From NCBI GenBank assembly GCA_902984215.1, contig CADWAF010001107.1:1-41779 (forward strand): a DNA stretch of 41,779 bases, given 5' to 3'. Positions 8,810 to 18,789 of this stretch are shown here, piece by piece. Below the pieces are notes generated by a model that did no database searches, had not been told where the DNA came from, and worked only from the letters and a program-made list of their open reading frames with translations. The first letter of the stretch is position 1. The number at the start of each line of letters is the position of its first letter. Position numbers and translations under genes: made by a program. The DNA is from Willaertia magna (Eukaryota > Heterolobosea > Eutetramitea > Acrasida > Naegleriidae).

Positions 8810-10504
8810 ATGTCCAAAATAATCAATAAAGTAATTATTGTAGGTGGAGTAGCAGGTGGTGCTAGTTCAGCAACAAGATTAAGAAGAATTTCCGAACAAG
8901 TTAAAATCATCATGTTTGAAAAGGGTAAAAACCCTTCTTTTGCAAATTGTGGTATGCCTTACTTTTTAGGTGGACAAATCCAACAAAGAGATGCTCTTAT
9001 AGTTACAAGTGTCAATACATTAAATAAAAGATATAATGTAGATGTTCGTATAGAAACAGAGGTAGTTAAAATTGATAGAGAAAATAAACAAGTTATCTGT
9101 AGAGATAAGAACAATAAGGAATATGTTGAAAGTTATGATAAATTAATATTAAGTACAGGTGCTGAACCAATTGTCCCACCATTAGAAGGTATTCATCATC
9201 CAAAGATCTTAACCTTAAGAACATTAGAAGATATGGATCGTATTAAAGAATTAGTTGATTCTTCAAAGAGATGTTGTATCATTGGTGGAGGATTTATTGG
9301 TTTAGAAGTTGCTGAAGCAATCACACATAAAGGTATTAAGGTTGACTTGGTTGAGTTATTAGATCAAATTATGCCACCAATGGATAAAGAAATGACAGCT
9401 CCACTTCATAAAGATTTTGAAAAGCAAGGTGTTAATTTATTATTAAAAGAGAAGTGTGTGAAATTCTCTGAAAATCAAGATGGTTCAGTAAATGTACATT
9501 TAGATTCTGGTAAAGTAATTCGTACAGATTTTGTTGTATTATCAGTTGGTGTTAAACCTGAAAACAAATTAGCAATTGATAGTGGTTTAACTGTAGGTCA
9601 AAGAGGTGGAATTGTTGTAAATGAACATATGCAAACAAATGATCCAGATATCTATGCAGTTGGTGATAATAGTGAAATTGAAGATTATGTTTTAAAGACA
9701 AGAACACAAATTCCATTAGCTGGTATTGCTAATAGAGCTGGAAGAATTTCAGTAAATCATATGATGGGTGTTAAACCAGATTCATTTAGAGGAGGACAAG
9801 GTACTTCAATCTTAAAAGGTTTTGATATTACAATTGCTGGAACTGGTGTTTCAGAAAAACAATTAATTAGAGCTGGATATAAGAATTATGAAAAGGTTTA
9901 TTCTCCATTCAATGATCATGCTGGTTATTATCCAGGTGCAAAGAGAATGGTAATTAAATTGATTTTTGACACTAGTAAGGAAAGAGAAGGAAAGATTTTA
10001 GGTGCTCAAATTGTTGGAGAACATGAAGGTATTGCCAATAGAATTAATGCAATTGCAATGGCAATTCAAGCAGGAATGACTGTTTATGATTTAGAAGAAT
10101 CTGAACTTGCTTATTCACCACAATATGGTTCTGCAAAAGATCCTGTAAATATGGTTGGATTTATTGGTGCAGGTGTTTTAAGAGGAGATCAACGTTTTAT
10201 TCATTACACTGATATTCAAAAGAATAAGGATACTACTAAATACTTGTTTGTTGATGTTAGAACTCCAAAAGAATTTGGTACAGGTCACTTTGATGGTGCA
10301 ATGAGTGTGCCTTTAGAAGAATTAAGAGATAGACTTGCTGAATTACCAAAGAATGATCCTAACACTGTTATTGTTCCTTATTGTAAGATTGGTATGAGAG
10401 GTTATTTAGCATTAAGAGTTTTGAGAGAAAATGGTTTTGATAATTGTTATAATTTAAGTGGTGGTTATGAAACCTATGAAAAGTTATTTAAATCTAATTT
10501 ATAA
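8810..10504 (+). CDS. CoA-disulfide reductase fused to a C-terminal rhodanese domain
   Basis: This is a 564-aa FAD-dependent pyridine-nucleotide-disulfide oxidoreductase of the CoADR-rhodanese type, which reduces CoA disulfide or persulfide/polysulfide with NAD(P)H. The N-terminal FAD site is VIIVGGVAGGASSATRLRR. The single redox Cys47 is in SFANCGMPYFLGG, the CoADR/NADH-oxidase signature that replaces the CxxxxC of glutathione reductase. The second dinucleotide site is IIGGGFIGLEVAEA (~159). The dimerisation domain follows. From ~470 a rhodanese domain has YLFVDVRTPKEFGTGHFDGA and active-site loop YCKIGMRG (Cys near 524). No TusA-like domain lies between them. Close relatives are mainly bacterial, suggesting lateral acquisition; codon use is now like its neighbours. 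No targeting peptide is evident, so it is probably cytosolic. Confidence 0.93.
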   Translation: MSKIINKVIIVGGVAGGASSATRLRRISEQVKIIMFEKGKNPSFANCGMPYFLGGQIQQRDALIVTSVNTLNKRYNVDVRIETEVVKIDRENKQVICRDKNNKEYVESYDKLILSTGAEPIVPPLEGIHHPKILTLRTLEDMDRIKELVDSSKRCCIIGGGFIGLEVAEAITHKGIKVDLVELLDQIMPPMDKEMTAPLHKDFEKQGVNLLLKEKCVKFSENQDGSVNVHLDSGKVIRTDFVVLSVGVKPENKLAIDSGLTVGQRGGIVVNEHMQTNDPDIYAVGDNSEIEDYVLKTRTQIPLAGIANRAGRISVNHMMGVKPDSFRGGQGTSILKGFDITIAGTGVSEKQLIRAGYKNYEKVYSPFNDHAGYYPGAKRMVIKLIFDTSKEREGKILGAQIVGEHEGIANRINAIAMAIQAGMTVYDLEESELAYSPQYGSAKDPVNMVGFIGAGVLRGDQRFIHYTDIQKNKDTTKYLFVDVRTPKEFGTGHFDGAMSVPLEELRDRLAELPKNDPNTVIVPYCKIGMRGYLALRVLRENGFDNCYNLSGGYETYEKLFKSNL

Positions 10505-10615
10505 TAATGAAACATTTCAATAATAAATAATTATTTTGTTAAATCAAGTTCTAAAAAGGATATAAATAAATTTAGAACATTTTTAAAAAGGAACGTAGTA
10601 CAAAAGTATTAAAAA

Positions 10616-11701
10616 ATGGGACAACTTCTTAATAATGCTAGTATGAATAAAAACTCTAGACAGGATAAACCTCCTACAGCAAACAATAGTTTATTGTCAT
10701 ATGATAACGAGCTAGTTGCTTGTAACGCTTTACAGTTCTTAAACGTGTTGGAAGATAATTATAATGATTGTAATTATTTAAAATTAAATAATATTGTTCT
10801 ACCGGAAGAAATTGTTTTATTAATATTTAATTATTTAACAATTAAAGATATTTATTCCTTATCTTCTATTAATTCTACTTTTAATAATTATTGGACTGTT
10901 CATCCACAAATTTGGAAAATTAAATTACAAAATTTATCTTGTGTGAACAAATTTACAATTTCAATTTGTTGTAATGTCAATAATTATAAACAATTTTACA
11001 AAAAAATTTATTTACCTAATCTTAATTTAAATCACATTATTACCAAATATAGTTTTCCCACAAAAGATAACTACAATTTTAAAATTGCCATTTATGGTGA
11101 TCAAAAAATAGGAAAAACCATTTTTTTAGAAAAATTTACAGACGACAAATATAAATTAAATGAAAATACTTATTCTCAAACAATTGGAGTAGATTTTAAA
11201 CGAATTTTATTATCAACAACGAATAGAGAAAAGGGGGGTTCAGTTCTATTTTGGGATATTGGTGGAGATAAAAGATTTGAAGTAATAGCAAAGAAGTTTT
11301 ATGAAAAAGTTAATGGATTAATTATTTGTTTTGATTTAATGAATGAAGAAAGTTTTAATATAGTTGAAAAAAGCATTAAAGAATTTATAATAGATAAACA
11401 ATTAAGTAAAGATTTAAATAATTTAAATTCTGTTTTATTACAAAGTAGAGAATATGTTATAAGTATTGTTGGATTGAAGTGTGATGAATATAATGAAAGT
11501 GGCAGAAATAATTCATTAGACAGCAAGATAAAATTATTATTAGAAAGGTTACTACCTGATGCGGTTAAATATAAAGATTTATTTATTCAATATTTTGAAG
11601 TGAGTTCTAAAAAGGAAATAAATATAAATGCACCATTTTATTTTGTAGTGAATAAATTAATGGAAAATAATGTTGGTTTAGAAACTAGTCAAATAAAATA
11701 G
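10616..11701 (+). CDS. F-box / Ras-superfamily GTPase fusion protein
   Basis: This is a 361-aa two-domain protein. Residues ~59-105 form an F-box (LPEEIVLLIFNYLTIKDIYS ... W..HPQIWKIKL), which normally binds Skp1 in SCF ubiquitin ligases. Residues ~154-350 form a Rab/Ras-like G domain: P-loop GDQKIGKT (161-168), switch I TIGVDF (189-194), WDIGG (213-217) in place of WDTAG, an LKCD motif (287-290) where NKxD is expected, and VSSKK in place of SAK. The residue after DxxG is Asp218, not the catalytic Gln, so hydrolysis may be slow or absent. There is no C-terminal prenylation cysteine. The protein starts MGQLLNN, so myristoylation is conceivable but weak. It may be a GTP-controlled substrate adaptor; that function is inferred. 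Confidence 0.75.
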   Translation: MGQLLNNASMNKNSRQDKPPTANNSLLSYDNELVACNALQFLNVLEDNYNDCNYLKLNNIVLPEEIVLLIFNYLTIKDIYSLSSINSTFNNYWTVHPQIWKIKLQNLSCVNKFTISICCNVNNYKQFYKKIYLPNLNLNHIITKYSFPTKDNYNFKIAIYGDQKIGKTIFLEKFTDDKYKLNENTYSQTIGVDFKRILLSTTNREKGGSVLFWDIGGDKRFEVIAKKFYEKVNGLIICFDLMNEESFNIVEKSIKEFIIDKQLSKDLNNLNSVLLQSREYVISIVGLKCDEYNESGRNNSLDSKIKLLLERLLPDAVKYKDLFIQYFEVSSKKEININAPFYFVVNKLMENNVGLETSQIK

Positions 11702-11991
11702 TAATATCACATTGTGTGTGTTGTGTTAGATTATATACTTATTTTATTGTAAAGTTAAAAAAGAAATGAATTTATAAATTCATGTTACAAACAGTATTTT
11801 ATCAATAAATATTTTGCAAACCATCAATTATTGTCAATTTCAAATGTTCTTTTACAATTATTATTCCCATACATAAAAAATTGTAAAAACTTGAGCCATC
11901 TAGTGAACTGACAAGTTCTTTGTGCACTTGGAACTCTCATAACCAGCTAAATTCAAACACATCAACATTTAATTTAAAAAATACAAAAAAT

Positions 11992-13659
11992 ATGATTAGC
12001 TTCACAGACCAACAACCTACCGAATGTGGTAGTGCCAATATTATAGATGAAAATATTATTAATCTTTCAAACTTTTTAAAAGAAAACTTTACTGATAAAC
12101 AAATTATTCCAGTAAAAATTATTATTCAAATTATTTTACAAATTACTTTAGAATTAAATAAAAAAAAGAATCAAATTATAAAGAATTTAAAAGAAAATAT
12201 TGTAATTGATTTTTACAATCCAGATACACAAGAAATTAAATTAAAATTAAAACAACACTTTACAGACAATAATATTGACATTCATGAACAAATTAAACAA
12301 ATTGGTTTACTTTTATATGAATTATTAACAAGAGATGAAGAAAATAACGAAAATCTTACAAAAGAAGAAATTACACAAAAATTACAAAATATTAACTTTA
12401 TTGAAAAGGAAAAGATTATTTATTTACTATTTGAATTATTAAATTTAAATAATACAAATAATATTACAACAATTAAAGACATTTTACATTACATTTATGA
12501 AAATCAAATTATGGAAAAGTTAAATGAGAATTTTAATGAAAGAGAAGCAAACAAATTATTAGATGAAATTTATACAGATATTGAAACACAACAATTAATT
12601 AAGAATTTAACAATTGACAAGAGTGATGTTAATAATCAAACAGATAATTTATTAAATGGTTTAATGTATGATGAAAATGAATTTAATTTAAAACCTGAAT
12701 TAAACGAAGAAGATAAACAAGCATTAGAAATTATTAAACAGAAATTTATAAATTTATCTAAAAATACTTTAAATAATGACGATTTACAATCACAAGATGA
12801 ATATTTTTATAGATATTTATTTAAATATTATTTTAAAACAACTTTTTTTACATTTCACAAGGAAAATAGAAGTTTAAATAAATCTTTAAAATTACCAATT
12901 AAATTATGTTTAACTCCTTTACCACAAAATAATTTAAATTTTTTATCAAAATTAGTTTTTAAAATGTTATATACAACAAGTGATAATTTTTATGGCTATT
13001 TTCATACCAGTTTATTAGTTGGTGAAGTTAAAATTGATTGGTTTAATTCATCATTATGTCACGTTACTAATATAATTAAGAATCCATTGTTCACAAAAAA
13101 AACACAACCAACAGCTATAATTGATGTAACAGAATTTACAAATTTAGAAGAAATAGAAATGACAATTGACAAAATTGCAGAAATTTGTTGTTTTTACAAT
13201 AGAAATAAATATTATGATCATTCCAAGAATTGTACTCATTTTACATTCATTAAAGATATTTTAAATGCCTTAAATTTAGATATTAATCATATTCTTTATT
13301 CAAAACCGTTTAAATATTTTGTAAAAGATAATTTTAGTGGATTAAAGAAATTTAAAGTTATAAATAGATTACAAGGTTTAATTAGAACTGTTAAAATTGA
13401 AAATGAAGAATTTAAACAATTTGTTGGTAAAAAAGAATTAATTTTTAAAACAAAAAAGGAATTAAGTTTATTTATTGATTTTTTGAGATCAATTAAATAT
13501 TTTGAAATGGAAGATGGAAAGAGGGATTTGTTACTGTTAAAAAGTTTTGAATCAGCCTTTTCTGCAGTTGAAAGTAGAGAATATGATAATGACGAAAATG
13601 TAAAGGAAGAAGATTTAATTACTTATTGTAATGTAGGGAATTTATTTTACAAAAAATAA
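11992..13659 (+). CDS. Decayed kinase C-lobe plus permuted papain-fold domain protein
   Basis: This protein of about 555 aa is not assigned to a named family. The start is taken as the ATG at 11992 (A-rich context); the open frame extends upstream without another ATG. The N-terminal ~20-180 residues look like the C-lobe of a protein kinase that has lost catalysis: NLKENIVIDFYNPDTQEIKL aligns with the catalytic loop (HRDLKPEN) but H, R and D are gone, and IGLLLYELLT matches the helix F 'GxLLYELLTG' block. Near the C-terminus, YFHTSLLVGEVKIDW (His338) followed by KNCTHFTFIKDIL (Cys414) matches the His-then-Cys order of permuted papain folds (PPPDE/LRAT/NlpC-like). A thiol protease, acyltransferase or deubiquitinase-like role is possible. 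The middle is Asn/Lys-rich helix. Confidence 0.6.
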   Translation: MISFTDQQPTECGSANIIDENIINLSNFLKENFTDKQIIPVKIIIQIILQITLELNKKKNQIIKNLKENIVIDFYNPDTQEIKLKLKQHFTDNNIDIHEQIKQIGLLLYELLTRDEENNENLTKEEITQKLQNINFIEKEKIIYLLFELLNLNNTNNITTIKDILHYIYENQIMEKLNENFNEREANKLLDEIYTDIETQQLIKNLTIDKSDVNNQTDNLLNGLMYDENEFNLKPELNEEDKQALEIIKQKFINLSKNTLNNDDLQSQDEYFYRYLFKYYFKTTFFTFHKENRSLNKSLKLPIKLCLTPLPQNNLNFLSKLVFKMLYTTSDNFYGYFHTSLLVGEVKIDWFNSSLCHVTNIIKNPLFTKKTQPTAIIDVTEFTNLEEIEMTIDKIAEICCFYNRNKYYDHSKNCTHFTFIKDILNALNLDINHILYSKPFKYFVKDNFSGLKKFKVINRLQGLIRTVKIENEEFKQFVGKKELIFKTKKELSLFIDFLRSIKYFEMEDGKRDLLLLKSFESAFSAVESREYDNDENVKEEDLITYCNVGNLFYKK

Positions 13660-13771
13660 ATTATTAAACATTATCTCCATTAGATAAATCTAATTGGTCA
13701 TCGTTTCTGTTTAATTTAAATTTTTTCACTTTTCCCGCTGCAGCAGTAAATAACAGTAAAAAAACAAAAAC

Positions 13772-16700
13772 ATGGTGTTTGACAGTTTTCGCAGGTTGTT
13801 AAAAATGGAACAAAACGCAAACAACATGTTGAAGCAAGAAGAAGACGATAAAACTAGAATTTTGTTCTTAGGTATTTTATACTCGGGTAAAAGTACTCAT
13901 TTGAGACAAATTCAATTATTAAAGCAAGACTTTAGGGAATATGGAAATTTATTTACAATTTTTGAACCAAACAGTTTTACACAATATATTCATAGTAATA
14001 TATTTTATTCTTTACTATTTTTAGTAGAAGAAGTTTATGATAGAAAGTTAGAACATTTATTTGAAAATAAAAATTTAGCGGAGGAATTGTTAAAATCAAG
14101 AAATGAATATTATGCATTTAAAAATAAAGAGTTGGTTGATAGGTTACCTTTACTTTACAATGAAAATGTAATTCAATCTTTATTGAAAGGAGATACTTTA
14201 AATAATTTTGATTATTTTAATTTAGATTATTATATAAAAAATACTTTAAGTAGAATGAATGACAAATTTATACCTACAGTTACAGATGTTTTAAATGTAA
14301 GACAAAGATTAAAACAGTATGAATTTTATTATAAAGAAAATAATAAAAGATTTATTGTAAAAGATATGGATGGTGTTAAACATGAAAAGGAAATGATGTT
14401 TGGACCTAATTCAGATACAGAAAGAAGAATTTATAAACATGATTTTGATTATTCAAGTTATAATATAATTGTTTTACATGTTTCTTTAGTTGATTTTTAT
14501 TTGGAGTGTGAGGAAGTCACAAATCAAAACAGATTAAGGGAATCTTTAGAACAAGACAATTCCGAAAATCCTGTTAAGATTATTCGTACTCATAACAGTG
14601 GTGGTTATAATGCAATGATAACTAGCAATGGTAAATTATTTGTTACTGGATTTTCTGATTCAGCTCAATTATTTATTGAAACATGTGGAGATATTTACGA
14701 AAGACCTTATTATATAAAAAGTTTACAAAAGTTTGAACCAATCAGAGATGTTGCTATAACAAAAACTGCTATGTCTTTTATAGATAAAGATTACAAAATT
14801 TGGTTTATGGTACCGATGTTTACAACAACGAGGGAAATTATCCAAGTACTTGGATATGACGTAAATACAATGGGAAGAATTATACAAATAGATGCAAATT
14901 CATACTCTTTTGTTGCCATTACAGATACAGGTTTTTTATTATCATGGTCAATTGGAGAATTTCAAGTTTTATTTAATTCAACTTATGAGATAGTTAAGAT
15001 TTCTGTAGGTGATGAACACAATTTGGCTTTGTCAAAAGATGGAAAAGTTTATTGTTGGGTAAGTTGTATTGTCAATTAATTTTAATTAGTTAATTATTTA
15101 AGGGTGTGAACGCAGAAGGTGCATGTGGCTTCACCAGAGAAGAGCAGCAGGTAATTAACTCGCCTATTTTAATAACTAGTTTGTTGAATGAGACAATAGT
15201 TGATATTACTGCCTCCCTTACTTATTCTTTAGTGTTGACAAATACTAATCAATTATTTGCTTTTGGTTCTAATAAAAACGGCATGTTCAATGATGTCAAT
15301 GGAACCTATCAGATTTATTACGCACATAATAATGTTAAAGATTTTTATCCTTTTTTAAATAATGCTACAATGCGTTCAATTGAAAGTGCTGGAACTCAAA
15401 TATCAATTGTTGATAATTATAATAATATTTATAATTTTGGAATTAAAATAGATGACGGTTACAAAAGTCTTCGGACAATGAGATTCACACAAATATTTAA
15501 CAATTTTAATACTCCACAAATTATTAAAAGCTTAGAGATGGGTGATGAATATGGAATAGTATTGTTACAAAGTGGATATGTTTATGGTTATGGAAGAAAT
15601 CGATATAGTCAATTAGGTTTAGGAGAAAAATGTTTTAGATGTACACCATATGAAATTGGAAGTAAATTAGGAATAGATACAACTGATTTACAAGTTTCCA
15701 GTGGTGGTATTTCGTTTTTAGTTAAAGAAGGTGAATTAATACTAAAAGGATGGGGTCTACAATCTGGCATGGGTATAGGTAATTCCTCTAATCAAGACGC
15801 TTTTCTTATTACAAATCCTGTTTCTGTTCTATCTGATAAGTTATCAATCAATGATCCTATTAAATCTTTCGATTTTTCAAGAGTTAGTTATGTTTTATTG
15901 AACAGTGGAAGTACTTACTATTGGGGATATAATAATAACTATGCACTTGGAACCAATAAGACAGCTGGAAATGTTTTTGTGCCATTCTTAGCTTTTACTA
16001 ATAGTTGGCAGATTGTCAGTTCATCAAGAAAGAATAGTTGTGCTAAAGAAATAGATAGTAATAGAGTTTTTTGTTGGGGATATAAAGGTGGTTTAGGAGA
16101 TAATGTCACATATCCTAAAACCATAAATAGCGTTTATGAACCAAAACTTGTTGCTTTTGGATCACCAGTTCCTAATATAATTAAAATTGAACTAGGTGAA
16201 GGTTCTGCAGTTGCCTTATCAGATAAGGGACAAGTGTTTACATGGGGTGATAATCTTTACTATACTATTGGAGATGGAACTAAAAATCCAAGAAAATATC
16301 CATATCACCTTAAAGAACTAGATGATAAGAATATTGTAGAAATTCATGCATTTGAATTATTTTGTGTTGCTCTTTCTTCAGATGGTAAGGTGTATCAATG
16401 GGGTGAATTATCACGATGGCGCAGTGATACATATAAGTTTTTTGCAACTACACCAACTTTACTAAATATTCCAAGAAATAGAAAGATTAAAAAAGTTGCA
16501 GGAAAGCAAACTTTTGTTATATTTATTTCTGAATTTGATGAAATAATTTATACACACTATAAAATACCTGATTTTAGATTTTTAGAAACAAGTAAACACT
16601 TTAAATTAATTGATATCTCTGCAAAGGGAGAAGTTGCTTTAATATATGCACAAACTGATCAATGTAAACTAGGTTATTCCAATTATCCAAATTGTGACAC

Positions 16701-17382
16701 ATATGAATGTTTTGGATACCAATTTAATGATGTAAATGTATGTTCAAAAGGAAATGGAAAGTGTGTTGCTCCAGATTATTGTGAATGTTCTTATGGATGG
16801 GAAGGAAATAATTGTTCAACACCTTACTATGTTTGCAACTCTACTAGAATGGACGATATTAATGTTTGTAGTGGTAGAGGGGAATGTGTTGGAATGGATA
16901 AATGCAATTGTACAAATAATGGCTACGTTGGAAAATATTGTGAGAATATTGCTTGTAATGGAATAATCTCAACAGATGATAATGTTTGCTCTGGACATGG
17001 TCTTTGTATAGGCCCAAATAATTGCAGTTGTACAATTGATGGATACTTTGGAGATAATTGTTCTGAATTTAAGTGTTTTGGATATTTGTCAACTGACAGT
17101 AAGGCATGTTCAGGACACGGCACATGTAAATCTCCAAATCATTGCGCGTGTGACAGTTCAATTTATTTTGGGGAACAATGTGAAAGAATAATTACAAAAT
17201 CTTCTTCCTCTGTTATTATCCATAGAGACGATGCAGGACTAATCGTTGGTGTATTATTTGGAATAATTACAGTGATAGTCTTTGCAACATTGGGCATTGT
17301 GGCAGGTATTTACTTCTATAATAGGTATGAGAAAGCAAGAGGCACTGAGCTAGAACATCTTGCCTTAAATAATAGTCTGTAA
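13772..17382 (+). CDS. Degenerate G-alpha / RCC1 repeats / EGF modules / TM fusion
   Basis: Exon 1 is 13772-15058 and exon 2 is 15103-17382, with a 44-nt intron (GTAAGT...TTTAAG) that rejoins YCWGVNAEGA exactly inside an RCC1 repeat; the total is 1188 aa. Residues ~28-260 are a heterotrimeric G-alpha half: P-loop GILYSGKST (34-42), helical domain, TDVLNVRQRL (switch I), a VKDMDG switch II, and TNQNRLRESL (switch III region). The rest of the G domain, including NKxD, is absent. From ~265 follow roughly 13 RCC1-type repeats (for example GDEHNLALSKDGKVYCWG), then about four EGF-like modules (CSGHGTCKSPNHCACD type), a transmembrane helix (AGLIVGVLFGIITVIVFATL) and a short tail. There is no signal peptide at the N-terminus. 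It may be a chimera of two genes; see findings. Confidence 0.72.
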
Positions 17383-17520
17383 ACAATCGTTTTCATTTAA
17401 TTATTTGTAAAATAATTGTAAAAATGATGTTTTATATGCGTCATTTATTAATTTCATTAGTGCTCACTTATTTTAATTAGATAAATAAAGTGTACTCTAT
17501 TCAAGACAAATAATTAAATA

Positions 17521-18618
17521 TTATGCAGAAATCTTTACTGTTGTCGTCTCTACAACTGCATTTCCAATTGTAAAACCTAATATTTGTTCAGTAGCTTGAA
17601 ATACAGATGAAACCCAAAATATATAAATCATATGAATAGCAAATACAGCAACCATCATAATTAAACCATTTGTTTTTTGTACAACTTGATTTAAATCACT
17701 TCTAACCTTAACCATAAATGTTCTACCAAAATTTAAACTTCCACACAAACCAATTGTAAAATATAAAATGTAAAATAAAGTAGAAGAAACATTTCCTTTA
17801 CTGAAAGCAAAATAAAATAAAGAACTAAATTGTATTAAACAAATTGGAAGTAATTGATATCCTGTTAAACAAAGAATAGGTATCATTGTTAATTCAGATC
17901 CTAAAACTAATCCCATTAAATAAAATAATCCAGATCCAACAATCCAATAAATAAAAGATGCAAATAAACTTGATCCTAACACTGTTGCCTCTCCAACTTG
18001 AGTAGTTAATGAAAATTTCATTTGAAAATTAAAAAGAATTGATAAAATAAAAACTGCTAATAAAGGTATATAAAGATCTGGTTTTTCAACATGATCATTC
18101 ATTGGAGTGAATGGTAAAAATACGGTTTTAATCATTCTTTGAATTAATTCTCTTTCTGTAAACATATTAAAATATGGTTTCATAAAAGAGAATGAAAACC
18201 AAGTAGGAACTACTTTACTAGTTGTTGATTGAATCATTGATTTAGCAAATTGAAATTGGAAACTATTTGTAAAATCATTGTCATCTCCGAAAATACTACT
18301 AGTAGTATTATTAGAATTTATAGTTGAATTATTATTTATTGTTGGTATATTATTGTTGTTGGTAGATGATGATGGTTTTTCATCATTGATAGATAGTTGT
18401 TGTTCATCAAAATTTGATTCTATCCAATCTTGTTCAAAATTTTGATTATTAGTATTCATATTATTATTTTCAATTATATTATTATTTAAATTATTATCCG
18501 ATAATAAAGGAATGTTTTGAAACAATTCGGTAGATGTTTGTTGTTGCTCTGTTGTTATTGAAGAATTGCCTTTGCTCGATTTTTTATTATTTTTATTATA
18601 TATGTTCTTTGGTCTCAT
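17521..18618 (-). CDS. YIPF3-like Yip1-domain Golgi membrane protein
   Basis: This 365-aa five-span membrane protein is of the Yip1/YIPF family, most like YIPF3, which pairs with YIPF4 in the Golgi. Supporting motifs are KPDLYIPLLAVFILSILFNF, an EATVLGSSLFASFIYWIVG block, TMIPILCLTGYQLLPIC and a final NGLIMMVAVFAIHMIYIFW, matching the order of YIPF3 segments (DLYGPxxxxFTL, EGTxxGTxxGxxFGYW, LLGYG, AALHM). The N-terminal ~130 residues are Asn/Ser-rich and disordered. The ATG at 18618 (context AAAAATGAG) is used; the frame opens 21 nt earlier at a non-ATG codon. It is head-to-head with the gene at 18790. Assignment within the Yip1 family is less sure than membership. Confidence 0.75.
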   Translation of the reverse strand: MRPKNIYNKNNKKSSKGNSSITTEQQQTSTELFQNIPLLSDNNLNNNIIENNNMNTNNQNFEQDWIESNFDEQQLSINDEKPSSSTNNNNIPTINNNSTINSNNTTSSIFGDDNDFTNSFQFQFAKSMIQSTTSKVVPTWFSFSFMKPYFNMFTERELIQRMIKTVFLPFTPMNDHVEKPDLYIPLLAVFILSILFNFQMKFSLTTQVGEATVLGSSLFASFIYWIVGSGLFYLMGLVLGSELTMIPILCLTGYQLLPICLIQFSSLFYFAFSKGNVSSTLFYILYFTIGLCGSLNFGRTFMVKVRSDLNQVVQKTNGLIMMVAVFAIHMIYIFWVSSVFQATEQILGFTIGNAVVETTTVKISA

Positions 18619-18789
18619 TTTTGTTATCTCTAATGACAATTAAGGTTTTATTATTAAGGCTTTTTTTAAGCTAAAAAGTTTTTTACCGCCTGCAGGGAAG
18701 TGAGGAATTGCAATCATCTACAGTTCCTTCGCAATCAAAATGAAAAAGTTTAATTAATTTCGAAAACAATAAGTTGTAAAAAAAGAAAA

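Noticed and set aside
11920..11991. Upstream extension of the pseudokinase/papain gene from a TTG
   Set aside because: There is no ATG in this part; the ATG at 11992 has the A-rich context seen at other starts.
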